A DNA stretch of 64,000 bases from Saccharicrinis sp963677245 (GTDB lineage: Bacteria > Bacteroidota > Bacteroidia > Bacteroidales > Marinilabiliaceae): positions 1,178,001 to 1,242,000 of the forward strand of contig OY781921.1 in assembly GCA_963677245.1 (NCBI GenBank), in the 5' to 3' direction. The position numbers and the translations under genes were made by a program. Each line of letters begins with the position of its first letter. Within the stretch, counting starts at the first letter, position 1. Below, in pieces: positions 8,719 to 17,143 of this stretch. The notes under the pieces were generated by a model that was not told the origin of the DNA, searched no databases, and was given only the letters and a program-made list of their open reading frames with translations.

Positions 8719-10071
8719 TTATGGAACAATTACCTTATCAATGGCATGAACAACTCCGTTTGTTCCCTGAACATCGGCAATTAGCACATTTATATTACTA
8801 TCAATTACCACTCCTGAAGTGACATCCACATTTATCATTTTTTGCTCATTTAAGGTTTTTACATCACCGTTACTTAAATCTGCTGATCTTACATTTCCAC
8901 TCACCACATGAGCCAGTAAAATTGGGGTTAATGTTTCTTTGGATAAATCGGAAATGCCACCTACTTCAAGCTCTGCAAACAAAGCTTCAAAAGCAGCATT
9001 ATTAGGAGCAAATACGGTAAATGGACCAGCTCCTGATAAAGTTTCTACCAACTCAGCTTTTACTACAGCCTCCACCAAAATGGAAAAAGCACTATTGTTA
9101 ATGGCAATATCAACCACATTATTTGGTACAATTACTTTATCAACAACATGAATAATTCCATTTGTAGCAACTACATCAGTTAAAACAACTTGAGCTGAAT
9201 TATTTATCATTACGCTATTATCTTGTATTTGGATATTTATACTTAATGGATTATCCTGGCCAGTAGCAAGAGTACTTACATAACCTGATGTAACATCCTC
9301 TGCGGGAACAAAGGCATTTACTACATGATTCAATAAAATAGGTGTTAGATCATCTTTACTCAGATCGTCTAAACTAGCATTTAAATCCTCTAATAACATG
9401 GCAAATGCATCATTTATGGGAGCAAATACGGTAAAGTTATTCGCAACATCGTCAAGTGTTTCAGCTAACTCGGCTTTAACAACTGCAGCTGTAAGACTGG
9501 ATAATGCAGGATTAGCTATAGCATGATCGGTAATAGAAGGAGGTAAGATTACTTTATCTATTATATGAATTATACCATTGTCAGCCATGACATCAGCTTG
9601 TGTAACCGATGCTGAACCATTAATTTTTAAGTTCTCTTTATCGAAATAAATTGAAAAGTAATAATCTCCTTTGGGGCTTATTGATGCATAATAACCTGTT
9701 GATAAAGCGGATGACTCATTAGAACCAGCTACAACATGATATAATAAAATCTCCGTTAAATCTTCTACAGGAATATCATCGAGAGAGCTCGCTCCTAAGT
9801 CATTTAACAATTCGGTAAAAGCATCATTTGTTGGAGCAAAAACTGTGTATTGTGAAGTACCATTAAGCGCACCTACTAAGTTTGCTTTCGTAAGCGCATC
9901 AACTAATATTGAAAACGAGGATTCAGCTACAGCAATATCTACAATAGTATTTGTTTCTTCTTCCATCATTTTATCATCATTATCTGATTCATCATCACAA
10001 GAAGTAAAACCAACTTGCAGGGCAAAAAGAATCAATAATAAACTATACCATTTTAATTTCAGAGTTTTCAT
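8719..10071 (-). CDS. Lipoprotein with three fasciclin (FAS1) domains
   Basis: A 450-aa secreted lipoprotein. The N-terminal signal ends in the lipobox GFTSC with Cys25, followed by an Asp/Glu-rich stretch (DDESDNDDKMMEEE), which in Bacteroidota is a typical export signal to the cell surface. Three FAS1 repeats follow (about 42-175, 178-312 and 313-450), each with a FAPTNDAF/FAPINDAF/FAPNNAAF block, a middle YHVV/NHVV/AHVV and an ending GxxHxxDKV(I/L)xP. FAS1 proteins act in adhesion and matrix contacts. The gene is 260 bp upstream of the MerR regulator on the same strand. Confidence 0.9.
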   Translation of the reverse strand: MKTLKLKWYSLLLILFALQVGFTSCDDESDNDDKMMEEETNTIVDIAVAESSFSILVDALTKANLVGALNGTSQYTVFAPTNDAFTELLNDLGASSLDDIPVEDLTEILLYHVVAGSNESSALSTGYYASISPKGDYYFSIYFDKENLKINGSASVTQADVMADNGIIHIIDKVILPPSITDHAIANPALSSLTAAVVKAELAETLDDVANNFTVFAPINDAFAMLLEDLNASLDDLSKDDLTPILLNHVVNAFVPAEDVTSGYVSTLATGQDNPLSINIQIQDNSVMINNSAQVVLTDVVATNGIIHVVDKVIVPNNVVDIAINNSAFSILVEAVVKAELVETLSGAGPFTVFAPNNAAFEALFAELEVGGISDLSKETLTPILLAHVVSGNVRSADLSNGDVKTLNEQKMINVDVTSGVVIDSNINVLIADVQGTNGVVHAIDKVIVP

Positions 10072-10333
10072 AATTCAAGTTTTAATGTTGACGAAATAAG
10101 ACAGGTTTAAAGAAATCGCGCGAAATTTTCTTCTTAACCTATTTTGTTTAATTATTTAATTCATTACTTAAACGTTTTGAATTAGATTTTTGTTCATTTA
10201 TTTTATTTTTTTTCTTAAACATTATTTTTATTGGGGATTATTGAGACTCATAAATTCTACTTCGATTTTCCAATAAATACTTCTTCCTTGTTTCATAAAT
10301 CTGGTTTACAATAGGGCATGTGATTTAAAAGTT

Positions 10334-10341
10334 TAACTTTG
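10334..10341 (+). promoter_or_regulatory. Bacteroidota -7 promoter box ahead of yicC
   Basis: TAACTTTG fits the TAnnTTTG consensus exactly and lies 26 bp before the yicC start codon. I see no convincing -33 TTTG at the right distance. The remainder of the divergent gap 10072-10366 is AT-rich with no other recognisable element. Confidence 0.45.
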
Positions 10342-10366
10342 TGGCGTTAAAACAGCATAAGAAAAT

Positions 10367-11242
10367 ATGATAAAGTCAATGACAGGCTTTGGTAAAGCCA
10401 CTTGCGAACTTCCAAATAAGAAAATAAGTATTGAAATTAAATCTTTAAACAGCAAGCAATTAGATGTTAACATGCGCTTACCTAACATCTATCGTGAAAA
10501 AGATTTAGTGCTTAGAAATGAGCTGGCTAATAAGCTGGGAAGAGGTAAGGTAGATGTTGGTTTTTATGTAGATTTTTTAGGTGCTGAAAAAAATGCTTCT
10601 ATAAATGCACAAGTTTTAGAAACTTATTATGAACAAATTGTGCCTATATCAGATAAGCTAGGTTTAACTGAGAAAACGGATATTTTAAGAGCTATTATGC
10701 CTTTACCTGATACCGTTAAAATTGAACAAGCCGAATTAGATGAAGAAGAATGGAAAAGCATTTTTGAAACTTTCCAAAAATCATTAAGCTGTTTAAATGA
10801 TTTCAGAGTTCAGGAAGGGAAAGTTTTAAAAGAAGATATTATTAAGAGGATTGAACATATCAGAAGTTTATCTGAACAAGTAGTGCCTTTTGAAAAAGAA
10901 CGTATTGAAAAAGTAAGAAAGCGTATTCTGGATCAACTGCAGGAAGTAAAAGATAAAGTAAACATGGATCAAAACCGTTTTGAACAGGAAATGATCTTTT
11001 ATCTTGAAAAGCTTGATATTACCGAAGAAAAAGTACGCCTTTCCAATCACTTAAATTACTTTATAGAGACAGTTGAAACAGAAGATATGGTGGGTAAAAA
11101 ATTAGGTTTCATTACGCAGGAAATTGGTAGAGAAATAAACACAATGGGTTCAAAAGCCAACCATTCAGAAATTCAGAAGTTGGTGATTCAAATGAAAGAT
11201 GAACTGGAAAAAATTAAAGAACAAAACCTGAATATTCTTTAG
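10367..11242 (+). CDS. yicC: YicC/YloC-family endoribonuclease
   Basis: A 291-aa protein starting MIKSMTGFGKA, the hallmark of the family, with EIKSLNSKQLDVNMRLP next, a long central helical domain, and the C-terminal block TMGSKANHSEIQKLVIQMK with conserved E-x-x-K-E-Q-x-x-N-(I/V/L)-x end (EKIKEQNLNIL). E. coli YicC is an endoribonuclease affecting RyhB. It heads a probable operon yicC-gmk-nadD, an order common in Bacteroidota. A -7 box lies just upstream. Confidence 0.93.
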   Translation: MIKSMTGFGKATCELPNKKISIEIKSLNSKQLDVNMRLPNIYREKDLVLRNELANKLGRGKVDVGFYVDFLGAEKNASINAQVLETYYEQIVPISDKLGLTEKTDILRAIMPLPDTVKIEQAELDEEEWKSIFETFQKSLSCLNDFRVQEGKVLKEDIIKRIEHIRSLSEQVVPFEKERIEKVRKRILDQLQEVKDKVNMDQNRFEQEMIFYLEKLDITEEKVRLSNHLNYFIETVETEDMVGKKLGFITQEIGREINTMGSKANHSEIQKLVIQMKDELEKIKEQNLNIL

Positions 11243-11284
11243 TTTTCACCTTACTGTAAATTCGTTTATTATTGCTTTATTATC

Positions 11285-11857
11285 ATGTCGAAAACAGGTA
11301 AGCTTATTATATTTTCAGCTCCTTCAGGATCAGGAAAAACTACCATCGTAAAAGATTTACTAAACAAAGAATACCAAATGGAGTTCTCAATTTCTGCCAC
11401 TACAAGGGCTCCAAGAGGAAAAGAAAAACATGGTGTTGATTACTATTTCTTAAGTCCTGATGAATTTCGTGAAAAAATAAAACAGGATGAATTGCTGGAA
11501 TGGGAAGAAGTATACACAGATAAATATTACGGAACCCTAAAAAGTGAGGTGGAAAGAATTACATCAAAAGGAAATAACATTGTTTTTGATGTAGATGTGG
11601 TAGGCGGTTTAAACATCAAAAAAATGTATGGAGAACGTGCTGTTGCCATCTTTATACAAGCACCTTCTTTGGAAGAGTTAAAAAGTCGATTGACAGGCAG
11701 AGGAACCGATTCTCCGGAAGTGATTCAACAACGATTAGATAAAGCTGAAGAAGAATTAACCTATGCTAAAGACTTCGACCATATTGTCGTGAACAATGAT
11801 TTAGACACTGCTATTGCTGACACTGAAAAAATTTTGCAGGAGTTTTTAAATGGATAA
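11285..11857 (+). CDS. gmk: Guanylate kinase
   Basis: A 190-aa enzyme converting GMP and ATP to GDP and ADP. It has the P-loop SAPSGSGKTT at residues 11-20, the GMP-binding region SATTRAPRGKEKHGVDYYF, and EWEEVYTDKYYGT with the conserved Y-G-T. The length is usual for bacterial Gmk. The gene is 42 bp after yicC, and its end overlaps the nadD start by eight bases, so the two are probably translationally coupled. Confidence 0.96.
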   Translation: MSKTGKLIIFSAPSGSGKTTIVKDLLNKEYQMEFSISATTRAPRGKEKHGVDYYFLSPDEFREKIKQDELLEWEEVYTDKYYGTLKSEVERITSKGNNIVFDVDVVGGLNIKKMYGERAVAIFIQAPSLEELKSRLTGRGTDSPEVIQQRLDKAEEELTYAKDFDHIVVNNDLDTAIADTEKILQEFLNG

Positions 11858-12434
11858 TCCAATTGAAATAGGATTGTATTTTGGATCGTTTAATCCGGTT
11901 CACAAAGGGCACATTTCTCTTGCCGATTATATCACAAAGCATAGTTCTATTCAAGAAGTTTGGTTTATTGTAAGTCCTCAGAATCCATTTAAAATGGCTA
12001 GTGAATTGGCCGACTCTGAGCATCGATTGCAAATGCTACAACTTAGTATTTCTTCGTATAAAAATTTAAAAGTTTGTGATATTGAGTTGAACCTTCCTAC
12101 TCCATCTTATACCTACAAAACTCTTCGCGAATTAAGAGCGAAATACCCAAATAATCATTTCTCGGTAATTATGGGAGCTGATAATTTACCCTTTTTACAC
12201 CGATGGAAAAATGCAGATGAAATTTTAAATCAGCATTCTTTTATTATTTATCCCAGACCAGGATATACAATAGATTCAAAGTATATTAAAGAAAATATAG
12301 AAACCATTGATGCACCTATATTTGATTATGATTCTACCAGCATAAGGGAAAAAATAAAACTCGGTGAAAGCTTTGATGAGGTAATTCCACAAGGCGCGTA
12401 CAATTATATCTGTGATCATAAGCTTTACCTATAA
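11850..12434 (+). CDS. nadD: Nicotinate-nucleotide adenylyltransferase
   Basis: A 194-aa enzyme of NAD synthesis (nicotinate mononucleotide plus ATP to deamido-NAD). The nucleotidyltransferase motif GSFNPVHKGH is at residues 11-20, MGADNLPFLHRWKN is the substrate-binding region, and DSTSIREKIKLGE is the C-terminal (I/S)SxTxIR motif. The ATG at 11850 lies inside the end of gmk. The length is normal. Confidence 0.95.
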   Translation: MDNPIEIGLYFGSFNPVHKGHISLADYITKHSSIQEVWFIVSPQNPFKMASELADSEHRLQMLQLSISSYKNLKVCDIELNLPTPSYTYKTLRELRAKYPNNHFSVIMGADNLPFLHRWKNADEILNQHSFIIYPRPGYTIDSKYIKENIETIDAPIFDYDSTSIREKIKLGESFDEVIPQGAYNYICDHKLYL

Positions 12435-12453
12435 ACCTGTCATCTTCAGGTTT
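12433..12453 (+). terminator. Weak hairpin after nadD
   Basis: A 7-bp stem (AAACCTG / CAGGTTT, loop 7 nt) overlaps the nadD stop codon and is followed by only a short T-rich stretch. It could be a weak terminator or an attenuating hairpin before the SDR gene. Confidence 0.35.
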
Positions 12454-12515
12454 TACAACTGAACTATTACCATATCTAATTGTCATAATTACTCATTATT
12501 AATTGAGTTATTGAT

Positions 12516-13289
12516 ATGGATTTACAAATTAAAAATCAATATTTCTTAGTCTGTGGTGTAAGCAGTGGTTTTGGAAAAGAAACCGCACAACATTTGATTA
12601 ACGAAGGTGCTTATGTTATAGGTGTTGCTCGTGGGCAAAAAAAGCTGAATGAATTAAAAGAAACCTGGGGAACTTCATTTATCCCAATGCAAGGAGATAT
12701 TACCGAAGAAGAGACAGTTAAAAGTGTTTGCCAAGCAGCTATCAAACACGATATATCCGGAGCATTTATAAATGCAGGAGGTCCACCTGCTATGCAATTT
12801 TTAGAAACAAGTATTCAAGATTGGGATAATGCATATCATTCCTTAGTGCGTTGGAAAGTACAATTAACAAAACAATTGGTTCCTTATTTTAAACAGAAGC
12901 AATACGGAAAAGTCGTTTACCTCGAAAGTGCATCGGTAAAACAACCCATTGCTAATTTAGTACTTAGTACTTCTTTACGTCTGTCTGTTGTTGGTATGAT
13001 GAAAACCCTATCGCAAGAATTGGCAGGAAATGAGATCACTTTTAATATGATTGGACCCGGAATGCACGATACACCGGCAATTGATCGTTTAATTCAAAAA
13101 TCGACAGAACAACAGGAAATTCCATTTGATGAAGCGAAAGCTCAATTTATTGATCAATTACCTTCAAAAAAAATGGGTTCACCTAGTCATCTTGGAAGTT
13201 TGGCTGCCTGGCTACTTTCTCCATTATCGAGTTTTGTGAATGGACAGATTTATGCCGTTGAAGGAGGTACAGTAAAAGGTACGCTATAA
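12516..13289 (+). CDS. Atypical SDR-family protein lacking the catalytic Tyr/Lys
   Basis: A 257-aa Rossmann-fold SDR. The cofactor glycine motif GVSSGFG (14-20) and NAGG (86-89) are present. At the place of the active-site YxxxK the sequence reads LSTSLRLSV, so Ser151 and Arg155 replace Tyr and Lys, while an upstream Ser (138/140) remains. This fits a known SDR-like subgroup with SASVKQPI...LSxxLR that departs from the catalytic tetrad. The C-terminal GQIYAVEGG is standard. The substrate is unknown and ordinary SDR chemistry is doubtful. It is 81 bp after nadD; the IS3 element begins right behind it. Confidence 0.8.
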   Translation: MDLQIKNQYFLVCGVSSGFGKETAQHLINEGAYVIGVARGQKKLNELKETWGTSFIPMQGDITEEETVKSVCQAAIKHDISGAFINAGGPPAMQFLETSIQDWDNAYHSLVRWKVQLTKQLVPYFKQKQYGKVVYLESASVKQPIANLVLSTSLRLSVVGMMKTLSQELAGNEITFNMIGPGMHDTPAIDRLIQKSTEQQEIPFDEAKAQFIDQLPSKKMGSPSHLGSLAAWLLSPLSSFVNGQIYAVEGGTVKGTL

Positions 13290-13295
13290 TACTTT

Positions 13296-13321
13296 TGACT
13301 AGTCCTAAATAACCGTTACAG
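13296..13321 (+). repeat. Left terminal inverted repeat of the IS
   Basis: Begins TGACTAGTCCTAAATAACCG and matches the right end in most of its 26 positions (common core CTAGTCCT and GTTACA). It lies downstream of orfB. Confidence 0.8.
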
Positions 13322-13350
13322 ATTATTGGACTAATATAATAACATTCATG

Positions 13351-13380
13351 TTAGTCCCCAAGGGTATCCTTGGGGACTAA
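13351..13380 (+). terminator. Strong hairpin at the 3' end of orfB
   Basis: A perfect 13-bp stem (arms 13351-13363 and 13368-13380) with loop GTAT, followed on the plus strand by a run of seven T from 13381. It would stop plus-strand transcription entering the element from the SDR side. It also contains the last codons and stop of orfB. Confidence 0.7.
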
Positions 13381-14271
13381 TTTTTTTCGATATTTTTTGA
13401 TTTTAATTTTTTGCTGCCTGTGCATCTGTTCAGGTGTTAGCATAGAGCATGAAAAATGAGGCCGATATCGATTATATGCTTCAATGCTTTCAGCGACAAG
13501 AGCCTTTAATACTGGTCTGTTTTGGGCATATTTTTCCAATTCAAACTCGCCTTTTATAATTCCATTAACTCTCTCTGCTATAGCATTAGCATATGGATCA
13601 TACGACTCAGTCATGCTAACGATTAATTTATTCTTTTGTAGCACCTTTTGATATTCATCACTACAGTATTGAATACCTCTATCTGAGTGATGTATGAGCT
13701 CTTGTCCTTTATAAGCTCTCCTTTTTACAGCCATTTTGAGAGCTTTCAAAGCGCCTTCTGTTCCTAGATTGTCAGATAGATTATACCCTACAATCTTTTT
13801 TGAGTAAGCATCTGTTACCAATGATAAATAACTATGATTACCTCTACTGCCTATATACGTTATGTCAGAAACCCACGCTTGCTCTGGCCTGGAGACTTCA
13901 AAGGTTTCGATTAAGTTCTTATGTTTTTTGAACCGATGGTGTGAATTAGTCGTGGTTCGATAGCTCCTGCTAGGTTTGATATCTAAATGATTGGCTCTTA
14001 GAATAGCAAATAGCTTATCTCTACCAACATTTAAATCCCTTAAGGAGTCGTGTAAAATATGATATAGCTTACGCGTTCCTATTCTAGGCATTTGCATTCT
14101 GATGCCTTCTACCAAAGCAACAACTGATTCTGCACGCTCTTGTTTCTTTTTTTTAGATGACTTGCTACGATAATAAACCTGTCTGCTTACCCCGAGTAAT
14201 CTACAGGTGGAAACTATTGTTTCTTCTTGATCTGCTCTGAATCGCTCGACTGCCCGGGTAAGGAGTTTTTT
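13351..14271 (-). CDS. IS3-family transposase OrfB (DDE catalytic part)
   Basis: The orfB frame is open from just upstream of the slippery site to 13351. It starts its family homology with LLTRAVERFR and STCRLLGVSRQVYYR, upstream of the first ATG at 14115, so translation by frameshifting from orfA is expected. The rve integrase core shows the three acidic residues in WVSDITYI, HHSDRGIQY and NAIAERVNG, with the usual spacing of about 35 residues between the last two, and the end region NRYRPHFSCSMLTPEQ. No internal stop is seen, so the transposase looks functional. Confidence 0.9.
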   Translation of the reverse strand, partial: KKLLTRAVERFRADQEETIVSTCRLLGVSRQVYYRSKSSKKKKQERAESVVALVEGIRMQMPRIGTRKLYHILHDSLRDLNVGRDKLFAILRANHLDIKPSRSYRTTTNSHHRFKKHKNLIETFEVSRPEQAWVSDITYIGSRGNHSYLSLVTDAYSKKIVGYNLSDNLGTEGALKALKMAVKRRAYKGQELIHHSDRGIQYCSDEYQKVLQKNKLIVSMTESYDPYANAIAERVNGIIKGEFELEKYAQNRPVLKALVAESIEAYNRYRPHFSCSMLTPEQMHRQQKIKIKKYRKKLVPKDTLGD

Positions 14272-14648
14272 CGTATCGGAATATTAAACTCTTTTTCAGC
14301 CATATCAATCATCATATCAAAGAATATTGCTTTTTTATCTGAGCGTTCCACTTGATGCTCTAGGAAAGCTTTTTGCTTTTCCAATAATTTAACCTTTTGC
14401 TCCAGTTCTAATATCTTTTGGTCTTTTGATTTTGGCATATTCGATGGTGTTTGATTCTCCCAATCAAAGTTACCATATTTTCTAAGCCAATTTGTTACTG
14501 TACGGTCGCCTTGTATGCCATACTTCTTTTTTGCTCCAGAAACACTCGATTCGCCGTTTTCAACTTCTTCAACAACTTTTAATTTAAAAGCCATTGTATA
14601 ATCTTTTTGAGTGCGCTTAACATACTTGTTTTTAGTGCCTTTATTCAT
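14214..14648 (-). CDS. IS3-family transposase OrfA (helix-turn-helix part)
   Basis: A 144-aa protein with an N-terminal helix-turn-helix (FKLKVVEEVENGESSVSGAK, YGIQGDRTVTNWLRKYG) and a C-terminal leucine-zipper-like coiled coil (QKILELEQKVKLLEKQ). This is the DNA-binding and dimerisation part of IS3 transposases. Near its 3' end is the slippery heptamer where ribosomes shift into the orfB frame. Confidence 0.9.
   Translation of the reverse strand: MNKGTKNKYVKRTQKDYTMAFKLKVVEEVENGESSVSGAKKKYGIQGDRTVTNWLRKYGNFDWENQTPSNMPKSKDQKILELEQKVKLLEKQKAFLEHQVERSDKKAIFFDMMIDMAEKEFNIPIRKNSLPGQSSDSEQIKKKQ
14265..14271 (-). promoter_or_regulatory. Programmed -1 frameshift site A_AAA_AAC
   Basis: In the orfA frame the codons read CGA AAA AAC, that is the canonical X_XXY_YYZ heptamer A_AAA_AAC. 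The orfB frame opens three codons upstream, right after a TAA, and continues in the -1 frame. Fusion of OrfA and OrfB here is the rule in IS3 elements. Confidence 0.85.
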
Positions 14649-14661
14649 AACTCTACTTTTT

Positions 14662-14687
14662 ATGTAACGTTATTTCAGGACTAGACA
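14662..14687 (-). repeat. Right terminal inverted repeat of the IS
   Basis: Read on the minus strand it begins TGTCTAGTCCTGAAATAACG, matching the left end. It lies just upstream of orfA and probably holds or abuts its promoter. Confidence 0.8.
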
Positions 14688-14697
14688 TTTATAAAAT

Positions 14698-14728
14698 AAA
14701 AAAGACTGCCCTCAAAGCAGTCTTTTTT
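14698..14728 (-). terminator. Terminator of the SulP gene (bidirectional form)
   Basis: Stem AAAAAAGACTGC / GCAGTCTTTTTT with a 7-nt loop, T-run on both strands. It lies just past the SulP stop and just outside the right end of the IS. Confidence 0.85.
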
Positions 14729-14737
14729 ATTATTCTT

Positions 14738-16378
14738 TTATTTAAACTTCTCCGGATTGGCAGCAACATAGTACCTCGGATCATCTATATCTCTTAAAAT
14801 TTTAGACTCTAAATTTGGATCTGCTTTTACTAATAACTTAATACAATCCTCGCTTAAATGCTTTAAAGTTACTTTTTTATCTTCCTTATCGTATTTATCA
14901 ATTAAGCTTGTAATAGCTTCAACGCCTGAAACATCAGACACTCTTGACTCAAGAAAATCGATTTCAATATTTTCAGGATCTCCTTTGATATCAAACTTTT
15001 CATTGAACTCAGTAGTTGAACCAAAGAATAGTGGTCCCCAAATCTCGTAGATTGCTTTGTCCTCTTCTTTAATTCTTCTTTTTCGGGCACTAATACGTTT
15101 TGCACTTTGCCAGGAGAAAACCAAAGCAGAAATAATAACTCCAACGAATACTGCAATGGCTAAATCAAAAATAACGGTTACAGCAGAAACTACAACCAAT
15201 ACCACGGCATCTCCAATTGGAATTTTATTTAAAATACGTAAGCTCGACCATGCAAATGTTTCAATTACCATTACAAACATAACTCCAATCAATGCAGCAA
15301 TAGGTACCTGCTCTATATATTTATCGGCAAAAAGTATAAATATTAATAAGGTTACTGCCATGGTAATTCCTGACAATTTACCTCTACCATTTGAGTTAAT
15401 ATTGATAACTGTTTGACCAATCATACCACAACCACCAGTTCCTCCAAATAAACCACTTAACATGTTTCCGGCACCCTGTGCGATACATTCCCGGTTTCCA
15501 TTTCCTCTGGTTTCGGTTAATTCATCTACCAGGTTCATTGTCATTAAAGATTCAATTAAACCAACAGATGCAGCTAGGAATGCATAAGGAAGAATAAATT
15601 TTAAGGTATCTAAATTAAATGGCAAATTCGACCATAGCTCCTGATTTGGCGTTGGAAATTTTCCTTTTAAACCTTCGCCTCCTCCTTCTCTGATATATGA
15701 TCCTACTGTAGCAACATCTATATCAGCGAAAATAACAACTAAGGTAGTAATTAAGATAGCCGTTAATGCAGCAGGAAGTTTTGTAGTAATTTTTGGTAAT
15801 AGCAGTATTATGGCCATGGTAAAAAGAACTAAACCAATCATGGTAAATAATTCAGAACCATGCATCCATACATCTAAGTAACTTTTTAGTCCATCGGCAG
15901 AAACAACCAGCTGTTTGTGTGTAAACATTTTTATCTGAGCCCAGAAAATAACAATGGCTAAACCATTAACAAATCCAAGCATCACAGGATGAGGTATTAA
16001 TCGAATAAATTTACCTAGTTTAAATACTCCGGCTAATATCTGAATAACACCCATTAAAATAACTGCTCCCAATAAATAAAAGTAGCCCATATTTTCTATA
16101 GGCACATCAAATGACATCCCTTTGGCATGTCCTTCTGCAATCAAGTGAACAAAAATAACAGCTACGGCTCCTGCGGCTCCGGAAATTAATCCTGGTCTTC
16201 CACCAAAGATAGCTGAGATTAATCCAATAATAAAAGCTCCTGATAAGGCAACTAAAGGATCTATTCTGGCCACAAAAGCAAATGCTACCACCTCAGGTAT
16301 CATTGCCAATGAAACAGTCATCCCCGCCAACAAATCATTTTTAGCGCTAGCAGTCGTTTTCCTTATAATTTCAAACAT
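14738..16378 (-). CDS. SulP-family inorganic anion transporter with STAS domain
   Basis: A 546-aa SLC26/SulP transporter. Roughly residues 15-420 are the membrane domain, with family motifs SLAMIPEVVAFAFVARIDP near the N-terminus and GGTGGCGMIGQTVININSNG in the middle. A short STAS domain follows (about 450-530, IEIDFLESRVSDVSGVEAI). Members carry sulfate, bicarbonate or other anions with Na+ or H+; which applies here cannot be told. The length is normal. It has its own promoter and terminator. Confidence 0.92.
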   Translation of the reverse strand: MFEIIRKTTASAKNDLLAGMTVSLAMIPEVVAFAFVARIDPLVALSGAFIIGLISAIFGGRPGLISGAAGAVAVIFVHLIAEGHAKGMSFDVPIENMGYFYLLGAVILMGVIQILAGVFKLGKFIRLIPHPVMLGFVNGLAIVIFWAQIKMFTHKQLVVSADGLKSYLDVWMHGSELFTMIGLVLFTMAIILLLPKITTKLPAALTAILITTLVVIFADIDVATVGSYIREGGGEGLKGKFPTPNQELWSNLPFNLDTLKFILPYAFLAASVGLIESLMTMNLVDELTETRGNGNRECIAQGAGNMLSGLFGGTGGCGMIGQTVININSNGRGKLSGITMAVTLLIFILFADKYIEQVPIAALIGVMFVMVIETFAWSSLRILNKIPIGDAVVLVVVSAVTVIFDLAIAVFVGVIISALVFSWQSAKRISARKRRIKEEDKAIYEIWGPLFFGSTTEFNEKFDIKGDPENIEIDFLESRVSDVSGVEAITSLIDKYDKEDKKVTLKHLSEDCIKLLVKADPNLESKILRDIDDPRYYVAANPEKFK

Positions 16379-16414
16379 ATTTAGTACTATTAGTTACTTT
16401 TCGTAAAAAAACAA

Positions 16415-16446
16415 CAAAAATAGACCTTGAAATCGTGCTGTGCAAA
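16415..16446 (-). promoter_or_regulatory. Bacteroidota-type promoter of the SulP gene
   Basis: On the minus strand TTTG (16443-16446) is followed after 20 bp by TATTTTTG (16415-16422), matching the -33 TTTG and -7 TAnnTTTG elements. It lies 37 bp before the start codon. The rest of the gap 16379-16639 shows nothing else. Confidence 0.6.
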
Positions 16447-16639
16447 CCTACATAGTAAAGGTATTATAATAATGTTGAAATAAAGACTCTATTAATTATA
16501 TAACTCACTGGCTACATGAGCAGTAAATACAAATTGTTAAAAGGGGTTAAAATATGGACTTTTTAATAATCTAACTTTCGTAAGTAATTAAAAATCTATT
16601 GTTTTTGAAATCTACACAAACTAAAAATCATTTTTTTTA

Positions 16640-17011
16640 CTACCTATTCCACAACCAGATAATCCGATCATAAGAAATGGCATAATGAATAAAAATGGTA
16701 ATCATAAATACAAGACTCACATTCTTATAGCTTAGCATATATGCACACCATACTCCAAATCCTAAAATACTCAATTCAAGCAATAAACGAATAATTCCCT
16801 TTGTTATAACAGGAGCTGAACCAGAACGACTTGGATCATCAGGAACATTAAACACTCCCCAAATTACAGCCATAACTATAGGAACGACTATACTTAATAT
16901 GTATTTGAAAATTATATGATCAGAGAGTTTCCATGCCCACATTCCGCTAAACACAAGCGCAAGAATTTCCAGCATAAATCTTACAATTAAATTAACAGGA
17001 TGTAATGACAT
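16640..17011 (-). CDS. YrdB-family (DUF2568) small membrane protein
   Basis: A 123-aa protein with four hydrophobic segments (about 9-27, 33-52, 68-88 and 95-115) and the family motif WGVFNVPDDPSRSG between TM2 and TM3, followed by RLLLELSILGFG. YrdB/DUF2568 proteins have no known function. It lies alone between the SulP gene (261 bp downstream) and the GH16 gene upstream. Confidence 0.82.
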   Translation of the reverse strand: MSLHPVNLIVRFMLEILALVFSGMWAWKLSDHIIFKYILSIVVPIVMAVIWGVFNVPDDPSRSGSAPVITKGIIRLLLELSILGFGVWCAYMLSYKNVSLVFMITIFIHYAISYDRIIWLWNR

Positions 17012-17079
17012 AGGCTTTATTTCAGATAACTCAGCAAGAAAGAAAAAGTTTAGAATTAGGTAAACACCTATCTTTTTAT

Positions 17080-17112
17080 AAAAAAAAGAGATTGCCTACC
17101 TGACAATCTCTC
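17080..17112 (-). terminator. Terminator of the GH16 gene
   Basis: Stem AGAGATTG / CAATCTCT (17087-17094 and 17104-17111), 9-nt loop, followed on the minus strand by a long T-run. It lies 32 bp past the GH16 stop. Confidence 0.85.
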
Positions 17113-17143
17113 AATCTATATTATAACAGGACTTATTAGAATT

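Larger units (their letters stand above)
13296..14687 (-). mobile_element. IS3-family insertion sequence, complete (about 1.39 kb)
   Basis: The element is bounded by imperfect terminal inverted repeats of about 26 bp with TG...CA ends (TGACTAGTCCTAAAT at the left, TGTCTAGTCCTGAAAT read inward from the right). The triplet TTT on both sides (13293-13295 and 14688-14690) fits a 3-bp target duplication, though it is low in complexity. Inside are orfA and orfB on the minus strand joined by a canonical -1 slippery site, and all DDE residues are present. It is inserted between the SDR gene and the terminator of the SulP gene, interrupting neither. Confidence 0.88.
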
